Assembly (NCBI RefSeq): GCF_002487355.1
Contig: NZ_NTMG01000019.1
Span: 1 to 64,000, forward strand
DNA: 64,000 nucleotides
Source of the DNA: Candidatus Methanoperedens sp. BLZ2
GTDB taxonomy: Archaea; Halobacteriota; Methanosarcinia; Methanosarcinales; Methanoperedenaceae
Direction of reading: 5' to 3'
This document shows, in pieces, positions 43,413-52,968 of this stretch. The position numbers were made by a program, and so were the translations under genes. Each line of letters opens with the position of its first letter. Position 1 is the first letter of the stretch. The notes under the pieces were generated by a model. The model was given only the letters and a program-made list of their open reading frames with translations. It was not told where the DNA came from and searched no databases.

Positions 43413-43448
43413 ACATTTATTATATAGAATACATTTATTATATAGAAT
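43413..43448. repeat. exact tandem 18-bp duplication in the promoter of the site-2 protease
   Basis: ACATTTATTATATAGAAT occurs twice without a gap, followed by AGAGTATATAAG just before the ATG at 43466. Each unit contains a TATA-like TTATATAG, so two alternative promoter elements may exist. The leader would be very short. Confidence 0.65.
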
Positions 43449-43465
43449 AGAGTATATAAGTACAA

Positions 43466-44548
43466 ATGAATAATCCGGAAAATGCATCCATAACAGAACA
43501 GGAGCTTAGAGAGAAAATAAACCAGGTTTTTTCTATCTATGATATCCAGCATGCGGATGGTAATATTTATTTTTTTGGAACTCCAAAGGAAGATATAAAG
43601 ATTATCTTCCAGAAGCTATGGCCGCTCCTTTCTGAAAAAGGTTTCCAGTTCACAATAAAATATGATCTTGGTGAACATATTCTCGTAGCATCGCCACTCT
43701 TACCTGCAAAAGAGCGCCTCTGGATAAATTATGTTCTTGCAATTGCTACTATTTTCACTACGATGATAGTGGGCTCTCTTCTTTTTGGCGGTCATCCGGA
43801 CATATCCGCTGCTGATATCATGAAAGGATTACCTTTTACTATCGCGATCATGGCAGTGCTTGGCTCACATGAGGCAGGACATTACATAGTCGCAAAAAAG
43901 CATGGTATGCAAACGTCATTACCATATTTTATCCCATTCCCGAACATGATAGGCACAATGGGAGCCGTGATAAAACATCGAGGACCCATACCTAACCGGA
44001 AAGCCCTGTTTGATGTAGGTATTTCAGGCCCTCTTATCGGGCTTATTGTATCTGTGATTGTAACAATAATCGGACTTCTCCAGCCCCAATTGCCACAGGC
44101 GACCCAGGGATTAAAAATTGAACTCGGCACTCCTTTGCTATTTGAACTGATAAACCGCATTATACCTACCGGAGATGGAATGATGATGCATCCGATAGCG
44201 TTTGCAGGCTGGGTAGGGATGCTTGTAACAGCTCTTAACCTGATCCCGGCAGGACAACTTGATGGTGGTCATGTTCTTCGAGCAATGATTGGTGAGAAAG
44301 CAAAAGAAGCATCAAGAGTAATTCCATTTATCCTTATTTCTCTTGGTTTCTATGTCACATATGTACTGGACCGCGATGGTTTTATATGGGTTTTATGGGG
44401 TATCTTCCTTTCATTTTTTGCAGCGGCAGGTCATCCCAAGCCTCTTGATGATGATATACCGCTCGGGAAGGGAAGGATGGCATTAGGTGTAATTACTTTT
44501 ATCCTGGGATTGCTGAGTTTTACTCTGGTGCCTTTCCAGATGGGGTAA
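43466..44548 (+). CDS. site-2-type intramembrane zinc metalloprotease (M50)
   Basis: The 360-residue protein has a soluble N-terminus (about 1-80) and six or more membrane helices. The zinc motif is HEAGH (135-139), and the third ligand motif is NLIPAGQLDGGHVL (about 255-270). The family cleaves membrane-bound regulators within the bilayer. The next gene encodes a CPBP-type intramembrane protease. The substrate is unknown, but the membrane-anchored regulator encoded at 38965 is the kind of protein these enzymes process (speculative). Confidence 0.92.
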   Translation: MNNPENASITEQELREKINQVFSIYDIQHADGNIYFFGTPKEDIKIIFQKLWPLLSEKGFQFTIKYDLGEHILVASPLLPAKERLWINYVLAIATIFTTMIVGSLLFGGHPDISAADIMKGLPFTIAIMAVLGSHEAGHYIVAKKHGMQTSLPYFIPFPNMIGTMGAVIKHRGPIPNRKALFDVGISGPLIGLIVSVIVTIIGLLQPQLPQATQGLKIELGTPLLFELINRIIPTGDGMMMHPIAFAGWVGMLVTALNLIPAGQLDGGHVLRAMIGEKAKEASRVIPFILISLGFYVTYVLDRDGFIWVLWGIFLSFFAAAGHPKPLDDDIPLGKGRMALGVITFILGLLSFTLVPFQMG

Positions 44549-44584
44549 AAAATAATTTTGAAACACCCCCTTGTGGTTTGTTTT

Positions 44585-45334
44585 ATGGATAAATATAACT
44601 TAAAAAAATATGAGATCATATCTATACTTTTGATTATATTAGCGGAAATCTTATTTTTCTCAGAACAAAGACTCCTCACCATAGTAGTGCATTCATTTAA
44701 CATTATTTTAATATTAATATTATTACTTTCAAAAAAGAAACATCAAATCATTCAATCGCTTTCCCTGATTTCACTTTTTCGCATTCTTAATTTATCGTTG
44801 CCTGTCTTTGTTTCCTTTACTATTTACTGGCTTGCATCTTTATATTTAATAATGTTTATTCCTATAATTTTATTAATAAAAAAACAGGGATTAAGCAATC
44901 GTCATATCGGATTAACGTACAAAAATCTTTATCTATTGCCAGTTTCCATTCTCCTGGGAATCGGACTGGCCTTATTCGAATACAATATTCTTGTCCCGGA
45001 TCCTCTGATCCCGGAACCGGATTTACTTAATTTATTTATATTGGCGATTATAGTGATTTTTTTCTCAGCCCTTTGTGAAGAAATAATATTCAGGTCCTTT
45101 CTCCAGCAAAGCATAGAAGAAAATTCAGGGCCAATAGTTGGATTACTTATAGCAAGTGTTATATCCGGTTTCATGAGTTCAGGATATTCCAGTTATTATG
45201 AGATCTTTTTTGCATCTTTTGCAGGTTTAATACTGGGATTTAGCTTTCAAAAAACAAGAAGTCTTCCATTTGTTGTAATGGCGCATGGAGTAAATAATAT
45301 ATTTTTGTTCGGTATATTACCTTTTGTTACATAA
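44585..45334 (+). CDS. CPBP family intramembrane metalloprotease (CAAX-like)
   Basis: From the ATG at 44585 the protein has 249 residues; a TTG nine codons earlier is less likely. It has about seven membrane segments. The CPBP motif CEEIIFRSFLQQ lies about residues 164-175, and the second motif with FVVMAHGVNNIFL is near the C-terminus. It would cleave membrane-embedded substrates. It lies 36 bases downstream of the site-2 protease gene, and its end overlaps a convergent gene by 8 nt. Confidence 0.85.
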   Translation: MDKYNLKKYEIISILLIILAEILFFSEQRLLTIVVHSFNIILILILLLSKKKHQIIQSLSLISLFRILNLSLPVFVSFTIYWLASLYLIMFIPIILLIKKQGLSNRHIGLTYKNLYLLPVSILLGIGLALFEYNILVPDPLIPEPDLLNLFILAIIVIFFSALCEEIIFRSFLQQSIEENSGPIVGLLIASVISGFMSSGYSSYYEIFFASFAGLILGFSFQKTRSLPFVVMAHGVNNIFLFGILPFVT

Positions 45335-45620
45335 TCTCAATAATCTTAAAGATCACAATAGAAGTAAAAACAATAAGTAAAGGCAATATCATTATATTTA
45401 AAAAATCCGCATTTGTATCATCCTTGTACTTGCTTGATAAAATAATGTCTTTTGAAGATATCAGTAAAATCAATAAAATTATTGCAGGGACACCACCTAT
45501 TGCCAGTCCTGTGACCATACTCATCGGGATAGCATTTGATAGTGAGCTGCCAGCAGGATAAGCCCATAGTACAATTGACACTATTAATAAATGAAAAAAT
45601 AAACGCATATACTTATTCAT
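45327..45620 (-). CDS. small membrane protein (97 aa)
   Basis: Three hydrophobic segments: about 7-24, 36-55 and 73-92. A charged loop (SSKYKDDTNAD) lies between the second and third. No family is recognised. It converges with the CPBP protease gene and has no co-oriented neighbour. The AT-rich sequence upstream (45620-45700) could hold its promoter and that of the divergent glycosyltransferase. Confidence 0.55.
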   Translation of the reverse strand: MNKYMRLFFHLLIVSIVLWAYPAGSSLSNAIPMSMVTGLAIGGVPAIILLILLISSKDIILSSKYKDDTNADFLNIMILPLLIVFTSIVIFKIIEIM

Positions 45621-45728
45621 TCAAAATTCAAATAAATGATTATGATTATAATTAGTATAATTATTTTTTTATATAAAGCCTTATATGCATTTAGTCAGAT
45701 TTAACATATTCTCATAAATAGAGCTGAT

Positions 45729-47255
45729 ATGTTGGAAAATAATAACCATAACAATACCAGGGCAATAACGATTATTTTTCATACATTTAACATAGAAGCG
45801 ACTATTGGCAGTATAATTATTAAAGGTCACAAGTATGCTGATCGCATCATCGTTATCGATAATGGCAGCATTGATAGCACAGTAGAAATAGCAGAGCTTG
45901 CAGGTGCTGAGATTTATCAGCATCCAATGAAAAATGGCGAAAGAAGAGTGAACGATCTTAAAATTGCCAGTCAGAAAGATGCAAAAATCATAGTCATGAT
46001 GAGTACTGATGAAGAACCCGATATTATACCAGAAATTATCGAGCCAATCAGGAATGAAGGTTATGATATTGTTGTAAATTCAAAAGAAAAAACCAATATT
46101 TCATATTCCCGGCTACATGTCCATTTAAATAAAAGAGATGAAAAGAAAGTATGTATTGGTTTCTCAACAAAATGTTTGAATAGTATTGTTTTGAAAGATT
46201 TGAATGGATCAACAACAAAAGATATCATATATCAAGCCGAGAAAAATAATCTGAAAATAAAATATATTGGCCAGGATGATCAATCCAGCTTTCATCAGTT
46301 CAAAGGTTACAATATCAGTGTAGTTGTTCCTGCATATAATGAAGAACTTTTGATAGAGGAAACACTTAAAGGCATACCGGATTATGTTAAAAGGATATAT
46401 GTTATTGATGATTGCAGCAATGACAGAACTCCTGAAATTTTAATGGGCATTACTGATAAAAGGATAGTTGCCGTATGTCACAAGACTAATAAAGGAGTAG
46501 GCGCAGCAATAGTTACGGGGTATAAACTGGCTCTTGAAGATGGAATGGATATTGTTGCTGTAATGGCAGGAGATAACCAGATGGACCCGAATCAGCTTCC
46601 CCGCCTGGTTATCCCTATAATTGAAGGAAGGGCGGATTATACTAAAGGGAACAGATTGATCAGCAAAGATTTCCGTAAGGGAATGAGCAGATGGAGATTC
46701 CTGGGGAATGCAATGCTTACTATAATCACAAAGATCGGCAGCGGATACTGGCATATAATGGATCCGCAAAATGGATATACGGCTATATCCAGGCAGGCGC
46801 TTGAAGTGTTGAATCTGGATGAAATCTTCCCATATTATGGATACTGTAATGATATGCTTATAAAATTGAATGCCTTTGGTATCAGGGTTGAAGATGTTGT
46901 GATGCCAGCGCGTTACGGTTGTGAGAAATCAAAGATCAAATACATCAATTATATCATGAAGGTTGCTCCAATGAATTTCAGAGGATTTTTATGGAGATTG
47001 AAAACAAAGTATGTTGTGCTTGATTTCCATCCGCTTGTCTTTTTCTACATAGCAGGCATTGTGCTTGTGCCGTCCGGAGTATTTTTTGGCTTCTGGATAT
47101 TCATGCAGAAATGGCGTCAGATCCCTGTCTCTCAAAATTTTCCGTTACTTTCGGCTTTTATAACACTTATGGGGATCCAGTTCCTGTTATTTGCAATGCA
47201 CTTTGACATGCAGGCTGATAAGAGCAGGAGCGGAAATGTTGGATTTTTGAAATAA
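45729..47255 (+). CDS. glycosyltransferase with two GT2-like domains and C-terminal membrane helices
   Basis: The 508-residue protein has a degenerate GT2-like N-terminal domain (residues about 10-190: RIIVIDNGSIDSTVEIAELA). A complete GT2 domain follows (about 197-420: VVVPAYNEELLIEETLKGIP, YVIDDCSNDRTPE, then MDPQNGYTAISR). Two hydrophobic helices close it (about 438-460 and 475-495). The second domain resembles dolichyl-phosphate-sugar synthases, which load sugars onto the lipid carrier. It opens the AT-rich glycan locus. Confidence 0.85.
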   Translation: MLENNNHNNTRAITIIFHTFNIEATIGSIIIKGHKYADRIIVIDNGSIDSTVEIAELAGAEIYQHPMKNGERRVNDLKIASQKDAKIIVMMSTDEEPDIIPEIIEPIRNEGYDIVVNSKEKTNISYSRLHVHLNKRDEKKVCIGFSTKCLNSIVLKDLNGSTTKDIIYQAEKNNLKIKYIGQDDQSSFHQFKGYNISVVVPAYNEELLIEETLKGIPDYVKRIYVIDDCSNDRTPEILMGITDKRIVAVCHKTNKGVGAAIVTGYKLALEDGMDIVAVMAGDNQMDPNQLPRLVIPIIEGRADYTKGNRLISKDFRKGMSRWRFLGNAMLTIITKIGSGYWHIMDPQNGYTAISRQALEVLNLDEIFPYYGYCNDMLIKLNAFGIRVEDVVMPARYGCEKSKIKYINYIMKVAPMNFRGFLWRLKTKYVVLDFHPLVFFYIAGIVLVPSGVFFGFWIFMQKWRQIPVSQNFPLLSAFITLMGIQFLLFAMHFDMQADKSRSGNVGFLK

Positions 47256-47269
47256 ATATAGGAATATAT

Positions 47270-49381
47270 ATGTGTGGCATTTTCGGAATAGCGGTAAGAA
47301 ATGATTCAAATATTGATAGCAAGCAATTAAAATCAATAGTAACTGACTTATTCAAACTTTCCGAATCAAGAGGTAAAGAAGCAGCAGGAGTTGCAATAAA
47401 TTCTGATAAAGATATAAAGGTTTACAAAGGCCCTGTTCCGGCATCTGTTTTAATAAACAGTAAAGAATTTAATGAAATTCTCGATTCTGCATTAAATATT
47501 TCAAATAAAAAACTTAAATATGCTCAACCTGTTACTATAATCGGGCATTCCAGATTAGTGACAAATGGCGCCAGACAGGTTATCGAAAATAATCAACCGG
47601 TCATAAAAGATGGAATAGTGGGAATTCATAATGGTATAATTGTAAATAATGAAGAAATCTGGAATAAATTTCCATTTTTAGACAAAAAATATGAAGTGGA
47701 TACTGAAATCTTATTAAGTTTAATTCGTTATTTCTATAACCACCAGAATTCGCTGGTAAATGCCATTAAAGAAAGTTTCAGACTCATAAAAGGCACTGCA
47801 TCAATAGCGTTATTATTCAATGATATTAATCATTTGTTACTGGCTACAAATAATGGTTCTTTATATTTATGTAAGAACTCAGAAGGTAATATCTATATTT
47901 TTGCATCTGAACGTTATATATTAAATAGACTGATAAAACAACAAAAATTGCAGAAAATTTTAGGAGATTATGAAATATTACAGGTCAGGCCGGGAACCGG
48001 TTATTTCATAAATATTCATAATCCGGATTTAGTAAAAATAGAATTAAATAAGAAAGAATTTGTTAATTATTCAATTGAAAAATGTAACTCTTTGAAAAAT
48101 ATTAATATCTTATTTCCCAATATCCGAAATGTGGAATTAGAAAAAAATACGATCAATCAAATACAGAATATATTAAATAACAACGGTAATACTAGTAAAA
48201 ATAATAATGGTAATACTAATAAAAATAATAACAATTTCCCTCAGGTAAGATCGTTTAAAACCTCTATAAAACGCTGTACAAAGTGTCTTCTGCCTGAAAC
48301 AATGCCGTTTATAGAATATGATGTTAAAGGCGTCTGCAATTATTGTAGAAATCATAAAAAAATTGAAGTAATGGGTAAGGATGCCCTGGAAAAAATAGCT
48401 GCAAAATACCGGAGTAAAACAAAAGATCCGGATTGCATCGTTGCTTTTAGTGGTGGGAGGGACAGCAGCTATGGATTACACTATGTTAAAAATGTTTTAA
48501 ACATGAATCCCATCACTTATACATATGACTGGGGTATGGTAACAGATCTTGCACGAAGAAATATTGCCAGGATGTGTGGTAAATTGGGTGTTGAGAATAT
48601 ACTGGTGTCTGCCGATATAAATAAAAAAAGAGAAAACATCCGGAAAAATGTAAATGCATGGCTTAAAAAACCGGATCTGGGAATGATCCCTTTATTCATG
48701 GCCGGAGATAAGCAATATTTCTATTATGCCAACAAGCTAATGGAAGAAACCGGTATCGAATTAGTTATTTTATGTGAGAATATGCTGGAGAACACCTTTT
48801 TCAAATCCGGATATTGCGGGATCAAACCCGGATTTGGAGGTGAACACACATATTCCCTTGCAGGTATTAACAAAATAAAGTTAGCCGCGTATTATTTGAA
48901 CCAGTATATAAGAAATCCCTCATATATTAATTCTTCAATATTTGATACAATGAGCGCCTATTTTTCGTATTATATGATGCCCCATGAATATCTGAATTTA
49001 TATCGATATATTGAATGGAATGAATTGGAGATAGAATCGACATTAATAAGAGAATATGAGTGGGAACTGGCTCCAGATACACGCACCACATGGAGGATCG
49101 GAGATGGCACAGCCGCTTTTTATAATTATATATATAGAGCAATTACAGGCTTTACCGAGAACGATACATTTCGCAGTAATCAAATAAGGGAAGGCATGAT
49201 AACAAGAGAGAAAGCTTTAGAATTAGTTGAAGATGAAAATAAACCAAGATATGAATCGATAAAATGGTATTGCGATACTATTGGCATTAATTTCGATGAA
49301 ACGTTAGAAATTATAAACTCAATACCCGGGATATACGAAAACAGACCCGGTTTCAAAGTAGGAAATGGGGGAAATAAATGA
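47270..49381 (+). CDS. class II glutaminase fused to an N-acetyl sugar amidotransferase (WbpG-like)
   Basis: The 703-residue protein begins MCGIFGIA, with Cys2 as the N-terminal nucleophile of class II glutamine amidotransferases (HSRLVTNGA, HNGIIVNN). Residues about 302-323 are an Asn-rich linker. The second half is WbpG-like: a zinc-type CTKC and CNYC pair, then the PP-loop FSGGRDSSYGLHYV and ENMLENTFFKSGYC. WbpG enzymes turn an acetamido-sugar into an amidino-sugar using ammonia normally delivered by separate HisH/HisF-like partners. Here the glutaminase is built in, and no HisH/HisF-like gene is nearby. The next gene overlaps by 4 nt. Confidence 0.88.
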   Translation: MCGIFGIAVRNDSNIDSKQLKSIVTDLFKLSESRGKEAAGVAINSDKDIKVYKGPVPASVLINSKEFNEILDSALNISNKKLKYAQPVTIIGHSRLVTNGARQVIENNQPVIKDGIVGIHNGIIVNNEEIWNKFPFLDKKYEVDTEILLSLIRYFYNHQNSLVNAIKESFRLIKGTASIALLFNDINHLLLATNNGSLYLCKNSEGNIYIFASERYILNRLIKQQKLQKILGDYEILQVRPGTGYFINIHNPDLVKIELNKKEFVNYSIEKCNSLKNINILFPNIRNVELEKNTINQIQNILNNNGNTSKNNNGNTNKNNNNFPQVRSFKTSIKRCTKCLLPETMPFIEYDVKGVCNYCRNHKKIEVMGKDALEKIAAKYRSKTKDPDCIVAFSGGRDSSYGLHYVKNVLNMNPITYTYDWGMVTDLARRNIARMCGKLGVENILVSADINKKRENIRKNVNAWLKKPDLGMIPLFMAGDKQYFYYANKLMEETGIELVILCENMLENTFFKSGYCGIKPGFGGEHTYSLAGINKIKLAAYYLNQYIRNPSYINSSIFDTMSAYFSYYMMPHEYLNLYRYIEWNELEIESTLIREYEWELAPDTRTTWRIGDGTAAFYNYIYRAITGFTENDTFRSNQIREGMITREKALELVEDENKPRYESIKWYCDTIGINFDETLEIINSIPGIYENRPGFKVGNGGNK
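48175..48236 (+). repeat. AAT/AAC-rich simple repeat encoding the Asn linker
   Basis: Two diverged units (GGTAATACTAGTAAAAATAA and GGTAATACTAATAAAAATAA) give NNNGNTSK and NNNGNTNK. The tract is exactly where the glutaminase and synthetase domains meet, so it is a linker that arose by simple repeat expansion. Confidence 0.7.
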
Positions 49382-50448
49382 AATTTTTATTATCTATTGA
49401 ACATCCTTCCTGGGTACATCAATTCAAATACATGATCCGGGAGCTTGAAAAGAAAGGTCATAATGTAAAGGTTGTTGCGATAAATAAAGACAGGGATCTG
49501 GAATTGCTGGATATTTTCAATATTGATTATGAAATTATCTCAGATACTTCAGGAAAAACCATAATTGATAAAGGGATTATTTTCTTAAAGACATTGATCA
49601 GGATTTTTCAGATCAGTAAAAAGTTCAAACCTGATATATATATAGGCAGAGCTTCTCCAATGATGGCAATAAATAGTTTTTTATTTAGAAAAGAGCATAT
49701 TATTTTTGAAGATACGGAACATTCCACATTTTGTCTATTTATAGCAAAGCTTTTTACAGATGTTATCATTACTCCAAATTGTTTTAAAAACGATCTTGGA
49801 AGAAAACAGTTAAGATTTAACGCTTATAAAGAAAATTTTTATCTTCATCCGGATTATTTCACCCCGAATCCGATGGTATTATCTGAATTAAATCTTTCAC
49901 CAGGAGACAAATTCTTTATTTTACGTTTTGTTGCATGGGATGCACACCATGATATTGGACAAAGCGGGCTTTCAATGGATGCAAAACGAAAAGCTGTGGA
50001 AGAATTCAGTAAATACGGGCGGGTGCTTATTTCCTCTGAAAGTCCGTTGCCCTATGAATTTGAGAGATATCGCATAACGATTTCTCCGGAAAAAATACAT
50101 GATCTATTATTTTTTGCCACGTTATATTTAGGTGAAGGAGGAACCATGGCAACTGAAAGCGCAATATTAGGGACCCCCTCGATATATGTTTCAACACTTG
50201 CCGGAACAATGGGCAATTTCATTGAACTTGAACAAAAATATGGTTTGATGTTAAGCTATAAAGACCAGGATAAAGCGATTAAAAAAGGAATCGAGCTTAT
50301 CAAAAAATCTGATATAAAAAATGAATGGAAAAATAAACAGGAGATCTTAATGAAAGATAAAATTGATCCAACTGGGTTCATGATCGGGTTTATAGAGAAT
50401 TATCCTGAAAGTTTCCATGAATTAAAAAACATGCTTGATAAGGAATGA
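49378..50448 (+). CDS. DUF354 family protein (glycosyltransferase/epimerase-like fold)
   Basis: The 356-residue protein opens with EHPSWVHQFKYMIRELEKKG and continues IYIGRASPMMAINSFLF and LRFVAWDAHHDIGQSGLS, which are DUF354 hallmarks. The C-terminal half has LYLGEGGTMATESAILGTPS, like the UDP-GlcNAc 2-epimerase/GT-B fold. DUF354 genes are frequent in archaeal surface-glycan loci. It overlaps the preceding gene by 4 nt. The exact donor and acceptor are unknown. Confidence 0.85.
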   Translation: MKFLLSIEHPSWVHQFKYMIRELEKKGHNVKVVAINKDRDLELLDIFNIDYEIISDTSGKTIIDKGIIFLKTLIRIFQISKKFKPDIYIGRASPMMAINSFLFRKEHIIFEDTEHSTFCLFIAKLFTDVIITPNCFKNDLGRKQLRFNAYKENFYLHPDYFTPNPMVLSELNLSPGDKFFILRFVAWDAHHDIGQSGLSMDAKRKAVEEFSKYGRVLISSESPLPYEFERYRITISPEKIHDLLFFATLYLGEGGTMATESAILGTPSIYVSTLAGTMGNFIELEQKYGLMLSYKDQDKAIKKGIELIKKSDIKNEWKNKQEILMKDKIDPTGFMIGFIENYPESFHELKNMLDKE

Positions 50449-50452
50449 AAAC

Positions 50453-51787
50453 ATGTTTAATAGAGAATTATTCATATTAGCACATCAGGCTGCAGATAGA
50501 AATTTTTATTCGATCTACAAAAAATTGATCCAAAATCAATGGAAATCCTATGATGAATTAAAAGAGGAACAAGAGAAGCAATTAAGGCATATGGTCAATT
50601 TTGCCTATGAAAATGTTCCTTATTATCATAAACTTTTTAATGATTTGAGATTGGTTCCAGGGGATATAAAAAAAATTGAAGATTTGCAGAAACTTCCTGT
50701 ACTTACGAAAGAAAATATAAAATCAAATTGGGAGGATTTTCAACCTGTTAATCTGAATAAACTACATTATTATGAAGGGGTTACGGGAGGTTCAACAGGT
50801 AATCCCTTAAAATACAGGTTAAGCAAGTTTGATAGATTCCTGAGTGGCGCTTTGCTATATAGAGGATGGGGATATGGTGGTTATGGGCTCGGGGATAAGA
50901 TGGTATTCTTAGCAGGTTCTTCGTTAGATATCGGAACAAAATCGTACCTGGCTAAAAGAGTTCATGAAATTGCCAGAAATATTATGAAACTCTCCTCATT
51001 TGATATGGGAGAAAAGGAAATGCGGAAATATGTTAATATCATAAATTCATTCAAGCCTAAATTTTTGAGGGGATATGCATCTTCAATTTACTTCTTTGCT
51101 AACTGGATTGAGAAAAATAATCTGAAAATAGATTACCCTTTATTGATATTCACAACTTCTGAGAAGCTGTATCCCCACATGAAGGAACAGATTGGAAAAA
51201 TATTTCATTGTGAGGTACTGGATACTTACGGATTAAATGATGGCGGCATCAGTGCCTATGAATGCCAGGAACATGCCGGACTGCATATTGATACTGAGAG
51301 AGGAATTATGGAAATTGCAGATCCGGAAGGAAATCAGTTAGAGACTGGTTCCGGAAAAATATTGGCAACCAGTCTTTATAATTATTCGATGCCTTTTATA
51401 AGATATGATACAAATGATCTGGGAAATCTTACTGATGATATTTGCAGTTGCGGTCGAGGGTATAAGTTATTAAAAGAAGTAATTGGAAGGAGCGTAGATT
51501 TCCTTCTGACCCCGGAAGGAAAGAATGTCAATGGATGGTTCTTTATATATATATTCTGGAAATTTTGCCAGGGAATAAAAGAATACCAGATCATCCAGGA
51601 AAAATTAGATAAGATCATTATTAAGATAGTTACAGATGAATACTTTGATGAAAAGCAGTTAAATAAGATATTACAGGAAGTAAGATTGAAAAGTGAAGGA
51701 TGGAATGTGGAATTTAAGTTTGTTGATAAAATAGATAAGACAAAGGCTGGTAAATATAAATATGTAATAAATGAGATACAAGAATGA
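50453..51787 (+). CDS. CapK/phenylacetate-CoA-ligase-like AMP-forming enzyme
   Basis: From the ATG at 50453 (AGGA about 8 bases upstream) the product has 444 residues. The family blocks are VTGGSTGNPLKYRLSK (the Gly/Ser/Thr phosphate loop), DTYGLNDGGISAYEC and YDTNDLG. CapK-type proteins occur in capsule and surface polysaccharide loci and probably activate or attach an acyl group. It lies between DUF354 and a GT4 gene with 4-nt coupling downstream. The substrate is unknown. Confidence 0.85.
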   Translation: MFNRELFILAHQAADRNFYSIYKKLIQNQWKSYDELKEEQEKQLRHMVNFAYENVPYYHKLFNDLRLVPGDIKKIEDLQKLPVLTKENIKSNWEDFQPVNLNKLHYYEGVTGGSTGNPLKYRLSKFDRFLSGALLYRGWGYGGYGLGDKMVFLAGSSLDIGTKSYLAKRVHEIARNIMKLSSFDMGEKEMRKYVNIINSFKPKFLRGYASSIYFFANWIEKNNLKIDYPLLIFTTSEKLYPHMKEQIGKIFHCEVLDTYGLNDGGISAYECQEHAGLHIDTERGIMEIADPEGNQLETGSGKILATSLYNYSMPFIRYDTNDLGNLTDDICSCGRGYKLLKEVIGRSVDFLLTPEGKNVNGWFFIYIFWKFCQGIKEYQIIQEKLDKIIIKIVTDEYFDEKQLNKILQEVRLKSEGWNVEFKFVDKIDKTKAGKYKYVINEIQE

Positions 51788-52968
51788 CAAAGAATTTACT
51801 TGTAATATGCAATAATTTTCCGGACAGGGAGAACATCTATATTGGTGGCATTTTCATTAAAGAACAGGTAAAGCATTTAAGATCTTTTTTTGACAACATC
51901 TATGTGATCTCTCCTGTTCCTTATGGAATTGAATATGTCAGGAAAATAAAGCAAGAAGATTATATATTTGAAAATATCCATGTTTATTTTTTAAAATATT
52001 TGAATTTTCCTGTATTCTATTCATATGGACGAAAGAACTGGATATACCTGGAAAAAAGGGCGATAATAAAAAAAATCCAGAAAGAAGGATTGAAATTTGA
52101 TTTGATCCATGCTCATTATACCTGGCCATCCGGGGCAGTCTCAATTGAATTAAAGAAAAAATTTAATGTTCCTGTAACAATTACGGAACATACTTCAGTT
52201 ACTTTTAAAAAAGCTATTGAAAATAAAGATCCGATATTCATTAAATCCTGGAAATCATGTGATGCTATTATCCGGATACGAAAAGGTGATATTAAATTTT
52301 TTGACAGTGTTGGTATTTCTTTAAATAAAGTGCATTATATACCTAATGGATTTGATCACAATAAATTTATGGCGCTTGATGGACCCCGGTGTAAGGAAAA
52401 ATTAAATTTACCAATTAACAATAAAAAAATTTTATTGAATGTTGGGAATATGTATGATGAAATAAAAGGACATAAGTATCTTATTGAAGCCATTAATGAG
52501 GTTAAAAAGCATAGAAAAGACGTTCTGTGTATTATAATAGGAACTGGAAAATTAAGAAAGAATCTGGAAAAACAAATTCGTACAATGGGATTGGAAAATG
52601 AAATGAAACTGGTCGGCAGGAAAACGCATGAAGAAATTCCAATCTGGATGAATGCCTGCGACATATTTATTTTACCAAGTTTGAAAGAAGGCAATCCCAC
52701 AGTATTGCCGGAATGTCTGGCTTGCGGAAAGCCTTTTATTGGAACACGGGTTGGGGGAATTCCCGAAATAATTACATCTGAAGAATATGGTTTATTGTGT
52801 GAGCCAGCGAATTCAAGATATTTATCTGAAAACATATTAACTGCTCTGGATAGAGTATGGAATGAAGAAAAAATCAGGAGTTATGCAGAAAACTTTAGCT
52901 GGCAGAATATTGCCAGTGACATCCTTAAAGTTTATGAGATTGCTAAAAGAGATTTTAATGAAAAATGA
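51784..52968 (+). CDS. GT4 family glycosyltransferase
   Basis: The 394-residue protein has the GT-B fold order. The N-terminal domain includes IYIGGIFIKEQVKHLRSF and LIHAHYTWPSGAVS. The C-terminal half carries LLNVGNMYDEIKGHKYLIEA and then PSLKEGNPTVLPECLACGKP, with the conserved E-x7-E pair. It is probably retaining and acts on a lipid-linked glycan. It is coupled to genes on both sides by ATGA overlaps. Confidence 0.92.
   Translation: MTKNLLVICNNFPDRENIYIGGIFIKEQVKHLRSFFDNIYVISPVPYGIEYVRKIKQEDYIFENIHVYFLKYLNFPVFYSYGRKNWIYLEKRAIIKKIQKEGLKFDLIHAHYTWPSGAVSIELKKKFNVPVTITEHTSVTFKKAIENKDPIFIKSWKSCDAIIRIRKGDIKFFDSVGISLNKVHYIPNGFDHNKFMALDGPRCKEKLNLPINNKKILLNVGNMYDEIKGHKYLIEAINEVKKHRKDVLCIIIGTGKLRKNLEKQIRTMGLENEMKLVGRKTHEEIPIWMNACDIFILPSLKEGNPTVLPECLACGKPFIGTRVGGIPEIITSEEYGLLCEPANSRYLSENILTALDRVWNEEKIRSYAENFSWQNIASDILKVYEIAKRDFNEK

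Noticed and set aside
48175-48236. Short repeated units as a CRISPR or regulatory array
   Set aside because: The units are in frame, encode an Asn-rich linker between two recognised domains, and have no spacers.
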